Under the pieces are notes generated by a model that saw nothing but the letters and a program-made list of their open reading frames with translations, was not told the DNA's origin and did not search any database. Of a stretch of DNA of 5,666 nt, positions 1 to 5,666 are shown one piece after another. Both the position numbers and the translations under genes were made by a program. The stretch spans positions 1-5,666 of the forward strand of contig JBBSEF010000134.1 in the NCBI GenBank assembly GCA_038240015.1. The letters run 5' to 3'. How positions within the stretch are numbered: position 1 is the stretch's first letter; the number at the start of each line of letters is the position of its first letter. Source of the DNA: CAHJXF01 sp038240015 (GTDB lineage: Bacteria; Pseudomonadota; Gammaproteobacteria; Burkholderiales; Burkholderiaceae_D).

Positions 1-98
1 CGCTCTGGCCGGCATGGCGCGCGTTCAAGGCGCGTGAGCGGACCAATGCGCTGGGGGCGCTGGTCCCTGTATCCAAGCCTGCGACCGGGACCGCTTGA
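1..98 (+). CDS. C-terminal end of upstream gene, possibly the peptide-binding protein (partial)
   Basis: Reading from base 3, this frame is open from the window edge for 31 codons and stops at TGA 96-98. The visible tail begins LWPAWRAFKARERTNALGAL and ends in a low-complexity PVSKPATGTA stretch. Its stop codon overlaps the start of the permease gene as TGATG, the normal arrangement for a preceding gene of the same operon. In Opp/Dpp/Yej operons the gene before the B-type permease is usually the periplasmic substrate-binding protein, so that is the favoured guess. The tail is too short to assign by sequence, and it could also be another operon member. The other two forward frames are less convincing: one stops at 35-37, and the other would run into the permease gene out of frame. 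Confidence 0.55.
   Translation, partial: LWPAWRAFKARERTNALGALVPVSKPATGTA
87..90 (+). promoter_or_regulatory. Shine-Dalgarno-like GGGA for the first permease
   Basis: GGGA at 87-90 lies seven bases before ATG 98, a good spacing. The alternative TTG at 95, one codon upstream, would have a spacing of only four bases. This favours ATG 98 as the start and places the ribosome site inside the end of the preceding gene, consistent with coupled translation at the TGATG junction. Confidence 0.5.
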
Positions 99-1075
99 TG
101 GCCGGATACATCCTTCGCCGCATCCTCTACGGGATCCTGATCCTGATCGGTGTCAACCTGCTGACCTTCGTGTTGTTCTTCACCATCAGCACGCCCGACG
201 ACATGGCGCGGCTGAACATCGGCGGCAAGTACATCTCGCAGCAGCAGATCGAAGACTGGAAGGTGCAGCACGGCTACAACAAGGCGCTGCTCTGGAACGA
301 GAAGGCCGATGGTTCCGACAAGCTCACCGACACGGTGTTCTGGGAGCGCTCGGTGCGCCTGTTCGCATTGGACTTCGGCGCGTCCGACACCGGACGCGAC
401 ATCGGCCACGAGATCACGACGCGCATCGGACCGTCGGTCGCGTTGCAGATCCCGGTCTTCGCGCTGACCATCTTCATCTCGGTGGTGTTCTCGCTTGCGA
501 TGGTGTTCTTTCGCGGCAGCCCGCTCGACTTCTGGGGCGTGGTGTTGACGGTCGTGCTGTTGTCGATCTCGAGTCTGTTCTACATCATCGCGGGGCAGTT
601 CGCGTTCTCGAAGCTGATGCGGGTGGTGCCGATCTCGGGCTTCGCCGATGGTCTCGGTCTCGTCAAGTTTCTCGTGCTGCCGGTGATCATCTCGCTGGTC
701 GCGCGGCTCGGTTACGACGCGCGCCTGTATCGCGCGATGTTCCTCGAAGAATTGTCGCGCGACTATGTGCGCACCGCGCGCGCGAAGGGTCTGACCGAGC
801 AGGTGGTGTTGTTCAAGCACGTGTTGCGCAATGCGCTGATCCCGGTCATCACCAATATCTTCACGATCTTCCCCGTGCTGTTTCTGGGCAGCGTGGTGTT
901 CGAGTCGTTCTTCGGTATCCCGGGTCTGGGCAGCTACACCATCGAAGCGATCGGTCAGCAAGACTTCGCGGTGGTTCGCGCGATGGTCTTTCTCGGCGCG
1001 ATTCTCTACGTCGTGGGCTACGTGCTCGCCGACGTGGCCTACACCGTTGCCGATCCACGCGTGCGGCTTGCTTAG
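98..1075 (+). CDS. peptide ABC transporter permease, DppB/OppB/YejB type
   Basis: This is an inner-membrane permease of 325 residues and one half of the channel of a peptide importer (BPD_transp_1 family, PF00528). The N-terminus AGYILRRILYGILILIGVNLLTF is the typical B-type opening, with two arginines followed by the first membrane helix (about 9-29). A periplasmic stretch of about 80 residues follows, containing the LDFGASDTG segment that resembles the DFGxS region of the family. Five further helices lie near 112-138, 147-170, 187-204, 245-270 and 296-318. The cytoplasmic EAA loop that docks on the ATPase is clear: EELSRDYVRTARAKGL (217-232) followed by HVLRNALIPV. The C-terminus VADPRVRLA matches the usual DPRxR ending. 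ATG 98 is chosen over TTG 95 because of the TGATG overlap and the GGGA site. Length is normal for the family (about 300-360). YejB is the closest well-known type by impression, but the exact substrate (dipeptide, oligopeptide or microcin-like peptide) cannot be read from the sequence. Confidence 0.93.
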   Translation: MAGYILRRILYGILILIGVNLLTFVLFFTISTPDDMARLNIGGKYISQQQIEDWKVQHGYNKALLWNEKADGSDKLTDTVFWERSVRLFALDFGASDTGRDIGHEITTRIGPSVALQIPVFALTIFISVVFSLAMVFFRGSPLDFWGVVLTVVLLSISSLFYIIAGQFAFSKLMRVVPISGFADGLGLVKFLVLPVIISLVARLGYDARLYRAMFLEELSRDYVRTARAKGLTEQVVLFKHVLRNALIPVITNIFTIFPVLFLGSVVFESFFGIPGLGSYTIEAIGQQDFAVVRAMVFLGAILYVVGYVLADVAYTVADPRVRLA

Positions 1076-1107
1076 CAGCAGCGAGCCAACATTCATTCGA
1101 GTTCGAT

Positions 1108-2607
1108 ATGCCCAAGTTCGTCTTCCTCTGGACCGATATTTTCATGTGGCTGGTGTTCGCGATGACCGCGTATTACATATCGCGCGCGACCTCGAACGCC
1201 AACACGCGCCGCACGTGGCGCCGCGTGTTCGTTGCGCCCACGCCGATGGCCGCTGCGATCGTGCTGATAGTGTTCGTGGTGATCGGCATGCTCGATTCGA
1301 TTCACTTTCGTCCGCGCATCGATGCCGCGCCAGGCGGCAAGGCCGCAACGAATGCCGTCTATTCGGGAGAGACCCTGTCGCTGCTCGACCTCGCGTTCAC
1401 GCCGCTACGCGAGGCGCGCGAGAAGACCTATTCGATGCCGCTCGCGTATCGCGGTTTCTCTAAGGAATCGGTCGATGCGGGCGGGACGATGGTGCGCGAG
1501 TTTCCGCGATTGAGATATGGCGGAAGGCAACTCGTCAATCCCGAGCGCAACTGGGCGGGCGACATCGCCGCGCGCATCGTGACCGGCGTCGTCCTCGGAC
1601 TGGTAGGCGGCATGATCGTGATGCTGATCGTCGCGGGTGCGCTGGCGAGCCGTCGCAGCGAACGCATGGTCGAGGCGTGGCGCTTCATGCGATCGCCTGC
1701 CGCGGACCTGCCGTGGCGCACGGTCTCGCGCACCGTGCTGATCCTCGGCGCCGTCATCGGCCTGTTGGTCTCGCTCGCCTCGGGCTATCACGTGTTCGGC
1801 ACCGACCTGACCGGCAACGACGTGTTCTATCGCGTCGTGAAAAGCATCCGCACGGCGATCGTGATGGGCTCGTTGACGACGGCTGCGACCTTGCCGTTCG
1901 CTCTGATACTCGGCGTCGTCTCGGGCTACATGCGCGGCTGGGCCGACGATGCGATCCAGTATGTCTATACGGTGTTGTCGTCGATCCCCGCGGTGCTGTT
2001 GATCGCCGCTTGCGTGCTCTTGATCCAGGTCTTCATCGACAAGAACCCGCAGCTCTTCGAGACCGGCATCGAACGTTCCGACTTGAAGCTGCTGTTCCTG
2101 TGTCTGATCATCGGCATCACCGAGTTCGCGACCATGTGCCGGCTCGTGCGCGGCGAGACCTTGAAGCTGCGCGAGCTCGATTACGTGCAGGCCGCGCAGG
2201 CCTTCGGCGCCGGCTCGCGCAAGATCATGGCGAAGCACATCGTGCCGAACGTGATGCACATCGTGATCATCACGCTGGTGCTCGAGTTCTCGCAGATCGT
2301 GCTCTACGAAGCTGTGCTGTCGTATGTAGGCGTGGGCGTCGATCCGTCGATGTCGAGCTTCGGCACGATGCTGAATCTCGCGCGTTCGGAGATGGCGCGC
2401 GACCCGATCGTGTGGTGGAACCTCGCGACCGCATTCGTCTTCATGCTTGGACTGGTGTTGGCGATCAATCTGTTTGCCGACGGCGTGCGCGATGCCTTCG
2501 ATCCGCGCGCGCGGACCTACAAGCCGCGGCGGCGCATCGCCAACGAGATTCGTCGCAAGATCCTCGCGCCCTTGCCGTTACGCGGGCGGCCCGGGGTGGT
2601 GACATGA
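1108..2607 (+). CDS. peptide ABC transporter permease, DppC/OppC/YejE type, with N-terminal extension
   Basis: This is the second inner-membrane channel subunit, 499 residues against roughly 280-340 for typical DppC/OppC/YejE proteins. The C-terminal core is canonical. HVFGTDLTGNDVF (228-240) matches the family's GTDxxGxDV motif. The EAA loop is RGETLKLRELDYVQAAQAFGAGSRKIMAKHIVPN (about 348-381). SYVGVG and the DAFDPRAR ending are also typical. Before the core's first helix (about 207-224) there are about 200 extra residues: likely helices at about 9-24, 45-64 and 151-180, with a hydrophilic loop of about 85 residues (65-150) between the last two. Arginine-rich segments at 26-44 and 181-206 suggest cytoplasmic faces, so the loop would be periplasmic. 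ATG 1108 starts 32 bases after the first permease stop, with a weak CGAG six bases upstream. The 3' end overlaps the ATPase gene by four bases (ATGA). The pairing with a B-type permease and a double ATPase makes the transporter role secure; the function of the extension is unknown. Confidence 0.92.
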   Translation: MPKFVFLWTDIFMWLVFAMTAYYISRATSNANTRRTWRRVFVAPTPMAAAIVLIVFVVIGMLDSIHFRPRIDAAPGGKAATNAVYSGETLSLLDLAFTPLREAREKTYSMPLAYRGFSKESVDAGGTMVREFPRLRYGGRQLVNPERNWAGDIAARIVTGVVLGLVGGMIVMLIVAGALASRRSERMVEAWRFMRSPAADLPWRTVSRTVLILGAVIGLLVSLASGYHVFGTDLTGNDVFYRVVKSIRTAIVMGSLTTAATLPFALILGVVSGYMRGWADDAIQYVYTVLSSIPAVLLIAACVLLIQVFIDKNPQLFETGIERSDLKLLFLCLIIGITEFATMCRLVRGETLKLRELDYVQAAQAFGAGSRKIMAKHIVPNVMHIVIITLVLEFSQIVLYEAVLSYVGVGVDPSMSSFGTMLNLARSEMARDPIVWWNLATAFVFMLGLVLAINLFADGVRDAFDPRARTYKPRRRIANEIRRKILAPLPLRGRPGVVT

Positions 2608-4574
2608 GAGCCGCCGCATCGGGCCAACTCGACCGATTCGGTGAGCTGCCGCGTTCCGACTTCGACGCGCAGCCGGCGTCGTCGGATCGCGAAGACATCC
2701 TCGTCGCCGAAGGCTTGCACGTCGCACTCGAATCCGATGCGGGCCTCGTCAAGGCGCTCGATGGGGTGCGCCTGTCGGTGGCGCGCGGTGAAACATTCGC
2801 GCTGGTCGGCGAATCGGGATGCGGCAAGTCGATGACCGCGATGGCGCTGATGCGCCTGTTGCCCGACAACGGCCGCATCGACGAAGGCTCGGTGCGTCTC
2901 GACGAAGAAGAGCTGCTGATCCTGCCCGAATCGCGCATGCGCGAACGGCGCGGCGGCAAGATCGGCATCATCTTTCAGGACCCGTCCACCAGCTTGAACC
3001 CTGTCCTGAAAGTCGGCGATCAGATCGTCGAGACCATCGTCACGCATACATCGCTGCGCGGCGCCGCCGCGCGCGCCAAGGCGATCGACTGGTTGAACCT
3101 GGTTGGAATTCCCGAGCCCGAGCGCCGTATCGACAACTATCCGTTCCAGATGTCGGGCGGCCAGAAGCAGCGCGTGATGATCGCGATCGCGCTCGCGGCC
3201 GAGCCCGAGATGCTGATCGCGGACGAGCCCACCACAGCGCTCGACGTGACGATCCAGGCGCAGATCCTCGAACTGTTGAAGGATCTGCAGAAGCGCCTCG
3301 GCATGGCGATGCTGTTGATCACGCACGACCTCGCGGTGGTCGCGCAGATGGCGCATCGCGTGGCGCTGATGTATGCGGGGCAGATCGTCGAAGTCGCCGA
3401 CGCCGAAGAATTCTTCGCGCGGCCGCTGCATCCGTATGCGATCAAGCTCTTCGATGCGTTGCCCGAGTCGGGCAAGCGCAACGTGCCACTCGCAGCCATT
3501 CCCGGAACCGTCCCGCCGCTGACGATCCTGTTCACGGGCTGCCGCTTCGCCCATCGTTGCAACGCCGCCGTGCCGCATTGCCATTCGCATGTGCCGGAAC
3601 TGTTCGGCGAAGTGCGCGCGGTGGTCACTGGCAAGCTCGAAGCGGATGGTCCGATCGCGACGCATCCGGTGCGCTGCTTCATCTACGACGCGTCGCTGCC
3701 GATCGCCGAACGTCCGCATCTGCCGCCCGAGCGGGTCGAGGCGTTGTCGGAAACCCGGGTCGCGGCGTCCACCGAGAAGCTGCTCGATGTGCGCGACCTC
3801 ACCGTGCATTTCCCGATTCGCAAGGGTGTGCTGCGACGTACCGTCGGGTATGTGAAAGCGGTCGATGGCATTTCATTTTCGATCGCACCGGGCCGCACGC
3901 TTGCCTTGGTCGGCGAATCGGGCTGCGGCAAGACCACCAGCGGCAAGGCCCTCTTGCAACTGTTGCGCGATCAGGCCGTGATCGGCGGCGAGACGATGTT
4001 CAACGGCGAGCGCCTCGATCTGCTCACGGGCCGCGATTTGCAACGCGCGCGTCGCGGCATCCAGATCATCTTCCAGGATCCATTCGCATCGCTCGACCCG
4101 CGCATGCGCGTGGCCGACATTCTCGAAGAAGGGATGATCACGCTGCGTCCCGAGATGGGCGCGGAACAGCGACGCGCGCGTCTCGCGACCTTGCTCGATC
4201 AGGTCGGCATTCGCGCCGAAGCGATGTATCGCTACCCGCACGAATTCTCGGGAGGCCAGCGTCAGCGCCTCGCGATCGCGCGCGCGCTCGCGGTCGAACC
4301 AGAACTCGTGGTGTGCGATGAGCCGACCTCCGCGCTCGATGTCTCGGTGCAGGCGCAGATACTCAACCTGCTGAAGGAACTGCAGCGCGACCTGGGCATC
4401 GCCTATCTCTTCATCACGCACAACATCGGCGTCGTCGAATATCTCGCCGACGACGTGGCAGTGATGGTCAAGGGGAAGATCGTCGAGCAGGGGCCGGCCG
4501 AGCGGGTACTCGAACATCCGGCGCACGAGTACACCAAGGCGTTGCTCGCCGCGGTACCGCGTATGCGGTCATAA
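2604..4574 (+). CDS. fused double ATP-binding protein of a peptide ABC transporter (DppD-DppF / YejF / GsiA type)
   Basis: This 656-residue cytoplasmic protein carries both ATPase domains that power the importer. Domain 1 has Walker A GESGCGKS (69-76, K75), Q-loop Q125, signature MSGGQ (183-187), Walker B MLIADE (203-208) and H-loop H241. An oligo_HPY-type tail (PF08352) follows, opening with HPYAIKLFDALP, with cysteines C313, C319, C326 and C358. In DppD-like proteins such cysteines bind an iron-sulphur cluster. Domain 2 begins near 391 and has Walker A GESGCGKT (437-444, K443), Q491, signature FSGGQ (548-552), Walker B LVVCDE (568-573) and H606. It ends soon after HEYTKALLAAVP without a second cysteine tail. 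All catalytic residues are present in both halves, so both sites look active. H606 is followed by N where D is commoner (ITHN). ATG 2604 is chosen because it overlaps the permease stop as ATGA with a G-rich stretch (2593-2599) just upstream. It gives about 30 leading residues before the first ATPase strand, which starts at EDILVAEGLHV. Fusion of the two ATPases in one chain is known for YejF and GsiA. Confidence 0.95.
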   Translation: MRAAASGQLDRFGELPRSDFDAQPASSDREDILVAEGLHVALESDAGLVKALDGVRLSVARGETFALVGESGCGKSMTAMALMRLLPDNGRIDEGSVRLDEEELLILPESRMRERRGGKIGIIFQDPSTSLNPVLKVGDQIVETIVTHTSLRGAAARAKAIDWLNLVGIPEPERRIDNYPFQMSGGQKQRVMIAIALAAEPEMLIADEPTTALDVTIQAQILELLKDLQKRLGMAMLLITHDLAVVAQMAHRVALMYAGQIVEVADAEEFFARPLHPYAIKLFDALPESGKRNVPLAAIPGTVPPLTILFTGCRFAHRCNAAVPHCHSHVPELFGEVRAVVTGKLEADGPIATHPVRCFIYDASLPIAERPHLPPERVEALSETRVAASTEKLLDVRDLTVHFPIRKGVLRRTVGYVKAVDGISFSIAPGRTLALVGESGCGKTTSGKALLQLLRDQAVIGGETMFNGERLDLLTGRDLQRARRGIQIIFQDPFASLDPRMRVADILEEGMITLRPEMGAEQRRARLATLLDQVGIRAEAMYRYPHEFSGGQRQRLAIARALAVEPELVVCDEPTSALDVSVQAQILNLLKELQRDLGIAYLFITHNIGVVEYLADDVAVMVKGKIVEQGPAERVLEHPAHEYTKALLAAVPRMRS

Positions 4575-4587
4575 CGACGGAACGTCG
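4575..4587. repeat. short perfect hairpin after the ATPase gene
   Basis: CGACG (4575-4579) and CGTCG (4583-4587) are perfect reverse complements around a three-base GAA loop, beginning on the base after the TAA stop. With only five pairs it is modest alone, but it abuts a second, stronger hairpin. It may contribute to transcript 3'-end formation or protection. There is no T-run after it. Confidence 0.45.
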
Positions 4588-4605
4588 CCCCGGCGCAGGC
4601 CGGGG
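4588..4605. terminator. GC-rich hairpin between convergent genes, possible bidirectional terminator or dispersed repeat
   Basis: CCCCGGC (4588-4594) pairs with GCCGGGG (4599-4605) across a GCAG loop, giving seven G-C pairs. It sits between the stop of the ATPase gene (4574) and the stop of the DUF1501 gene (4620), so it could serve both transcripts. The base run after it on the + strand, TCCAAGCTTCTCTTT, is only loosely T-rich and there is no clean T-tract on either strand, so a classic intrinsic terminator is not proven. The motif with its trailing TCCAAG resembles the CCCCGGCG...GCCGGGGTCCA intergenic repeats common in many high-GC proteobacteria. That resemblance is from memory, not a search. 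Confidence 0.5.
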
Positions 4606-4619
4606 TCCAAGCTTCTCTT

Positions 4620-5666
4620 TCAGGCTTTCAGAAAGCCGAGATCCTTGATCGTGAAGTTCGCAAGGCTGGGGAAGACGTTCGCGAGTTCGTTGGGGGCAAC
4701 GCCCATCCACTTCGCAAGGGTCGCGCCGTATTGATCGATGGCCGTGGTCGGCAGCCACCGTCCTTCGGTGGTCACGTCGTCGGGGCCGCCGAGCACGAGC
4801 GTCGGGAAAGTGCCGTAGGTGCTCTTGCCATTGACCGCGCCGCCGACGATCAGGTGATGTCCACCATAGGCGTGGTCCGAGCCGCCGTTGGCCGGCTTCA
4901 ATGTGCGCGTGAAGTCCGACAGCGTGAAGGTCGTGACGTTGTTGGCAACGCCCAGAGCCGTGGTCGCGTCGTAGAACGATTTGACCGCCGCCGACAGCTC
5001 GCCGAGCAAACGGTTCTGGGTCACGATCTGATTGCTGTGCGTGTCGAAGCCGCCGTGCGAGACGAAGAAGATCTGTCGCGTCGGACTGCCGAGCTCGGCG
5101 CGATGTTCGATCAACTTGGTGACCTGCTTCAATTGATTCGCAATGCCGGTGTTCTGCGCGCCGAACGCGCCGACCGCGGACGACGCGCCCGAGAGAATCG
5201 GGTTCAGCGTCTGCGTCAAGGCGAGCGTCTTGTTCTCCAGACCGCCGAGCGTGGACACCATCACCGCGTCGCTGCCCGAGCCCAGCAATTGCTTCAAGGC
5301 CGCCAACCGCGCCTGGTCGAGAGTCGAAGCCGAGAACCCGTTGATCGAAATCGAACCGGTCTGCGGCAACGCGACCAGGCTGGTGGTGTCGCCGGTAAGA
5401 AAGAGATTGTTCCCCGCGATCGACAGACCGACCGGCGTCGCTCCGCCCGCGTTGCCCATCAAGTCGGCCATGCGGCCACCCCAACCCGACGGCGCGAGGA
5501 TGCTGTTCAGCCGTATGCCTTGAAACTGGCGCTGCTGGTCTTCATGCGAGAACAGATTGGGAGGCGCGGCGCCGATGGTCTGGTAGTTGAACTTGTTGGC
5601 CGGCTTGAGCAAGCTGCCCACGTTGAACAGCGTCGCCATCTTTCCCTGGTCCCACAGGTCACGCAG
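4620..5666 (-). CDS. DUF1501 family protein, C-terminal part (5' end beyond the window)
   Basis: This is the last 348 residues of a DUF1501 protein (PF07394, alkaline-phosphatase/sulfatase-like superfamily, biochemical function unknown). The reading frame is open to the right edge: the nine codons before ATG 5639 read LRDLWDQGK and join smoothly to MATLFNVGSLLKPANKFNYQ, matching the family's GKxAxxxNVGxL block. That ATG is therefore internal. Further family landmarks, numbered from the first visible residue, are: LFSHEDQQRQFQ; GWGGRMADLM; QLKQVTKLIEHRAELG; SHGGFDTH (203-210); FTLSDFTRT (247-255); GSDHAYGGHH (262-271); and a WLPTTAIDQYGATLAKWMGV block before the end at GFLKA. The conserved Asp and His residues in the last three motif groups are candidate metal or active-site ligands. 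SDFTRT replaces the commoner SDFGRT. Such proteins usually carry an export signal at the N-terminus and are often encoded beside a DUF1800 gene; both would lie off the window. The gene is convergent with the transporter operon and probably unrelated to it. Confidence 0.9.
   Translation of the reverse strand: MRDLWDQGKMATLFNVGSLLKPANKFNYQTIGAAPPNLFSHEDQQRQFQGIRLNSILAPSGWGGRMADLMGNAGGATPVGLSIAGNNLFLTGDTTSLVALPQTGSISINGFSASTLDQARLAALKQLLGSGSDAVMVSTLGGLENKTLALTQTLNPILSGASSAVGAFGAQNTGIANQLKQVTKLIEHRAELGSPTRQIFFVSHGGFDTHSNQIVTQNRLLGELSAAVKSFYDATTALGVANNVTTFTLSDFTRTLKPANGGSDHAYGGHHLIVGGAVNGKSTYGTFPTLVLGGPDDVTTEGRWLPTTAIDQYGATLAKWMGVAPNELANVFPSLANFTIKDLGFLKA

Noticed and set aside
95..97. TTG 95 as the start of the first permease
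   Set aside because: ATG 98 is one codon downstream, forms TGATG with the upstream stop and has better spacing to GGGA 87-90.
34..1107. In-frame upstream extension of the second permease to base 34 (857 residues in all)
   Set aside because: This stretch overlaps the well-supported first permease in a different frame and reads as arginine-, histidine- and proline-rich shadow sequence. Family-like sequence begins only at ATG 1108.
1405..2259. 284-codon antisense open frame opposite the second permease
   Set aside because: It has the same shadow composition, no domain and no plausible ribosome site. The sense strand encodes the conserved permease core.
1677..2603. In-frame upstream extension of the ATPase gene to 1677
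   Set aside because: It lies over the permease core in another frame and its residues are low-complexity Arg/Ala/Asp shadow. ATG 2604 gives the ATGA overlap and a normal N-terminus.
2517..3809. 430-codon antisense open frame opposite the ATPase gene
   Set aside because: The product is His/Arg/Asp-rich with no recognisable motif and mirrors a strongly conserved ATPase. It is a typical antisense shadow of GC-rich coding DNA.
4468..5484. 338-codon minus-strand open frame overlapping the DUF1501 gene
   Set aside because: It is in a different frame from the DUF1501 product, rich in Arg and Gly, and runs on into the ATPase gene. The DUF1501 frame matches the family end to end.
5637..5639. ATG 5639 as the start of the DUF1501 gene
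   Set aside because: The frame stays open to the edge and the preceding codons (LRDLWDQGK) match the family's conserved block, so the true start is outside the window.
1..5666. A previously undescribed system, mobile element, CRISPR array or RNA gene
   Set aside because: I found no direct repeat array, terminal inverted repeats, integrase or transposase motifs, tRNA-like cloverleaf or unexplained long non-coding stretch. All but about 80 bases are accounted for by recognisable transporter or DUF1501 coding sequence.

Overview
The window is GC-rich, densely packed bacterial DNA. It holds the 3' part of a peptide-uptake (Opp/Dpp/Yej-type) ABC transporter operon on the + strand. A DUF1501 family gene follows on the - strand, convergent with it and running off the right edge. 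Long shadow ORFs, strong G/C preference at third codon positions, the 656-residue double ATPase and a GC-rich intergenic hairpin of the CCCCGGC-GCAG-GCCGGGG kind all suggest a high-GC proteobacterium. A Xanthomonadales-like gammaproteobacterium would fit, but that is an impression; no rRNA or marker gene is present to settle it.

Layout: 1-98 is the last 31 codons of an upstream gene, plausibly the substrate-binding protein. 98-1075 is the first permease (DppB/OppB/YejB type). 1108-2607 is the second permease (DppC/OppC/YejE type), unusually long at 499 residues. 2604-4574 is one polypeptide carrying two ABC ATPase domains (DppD+DppF fused, YejF/GsiA-like). Junctions are tight: TGATG at the first, a 32-base gap at the second, ATGA at the third. 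This indicates one transcript with translational coupling. 4575-4619 is a short convergent intergenic region with two adjacent hairpins. 4620-5666 (- strand) is the C-terminal part of a DUF1501 protein.

Together the first three complete genes supply the inner-membrane channel and the ATP motor of a peptide importer, with both ATPase half-sites on one chain. The periplasmic binding protein would be the upstream gene or lie elsewhere. The DUF1501 gene is on the opposite strand and nothing in the sequence ties it to transport. I see no mobile element, CRISPR array, RNA gene or novel defence-type system. The most distinctive points are the N-terminal extension of the second permease, the asymmetric cysteine cluster in the fused ATPase, and the paired hairpins between the convergent genes.
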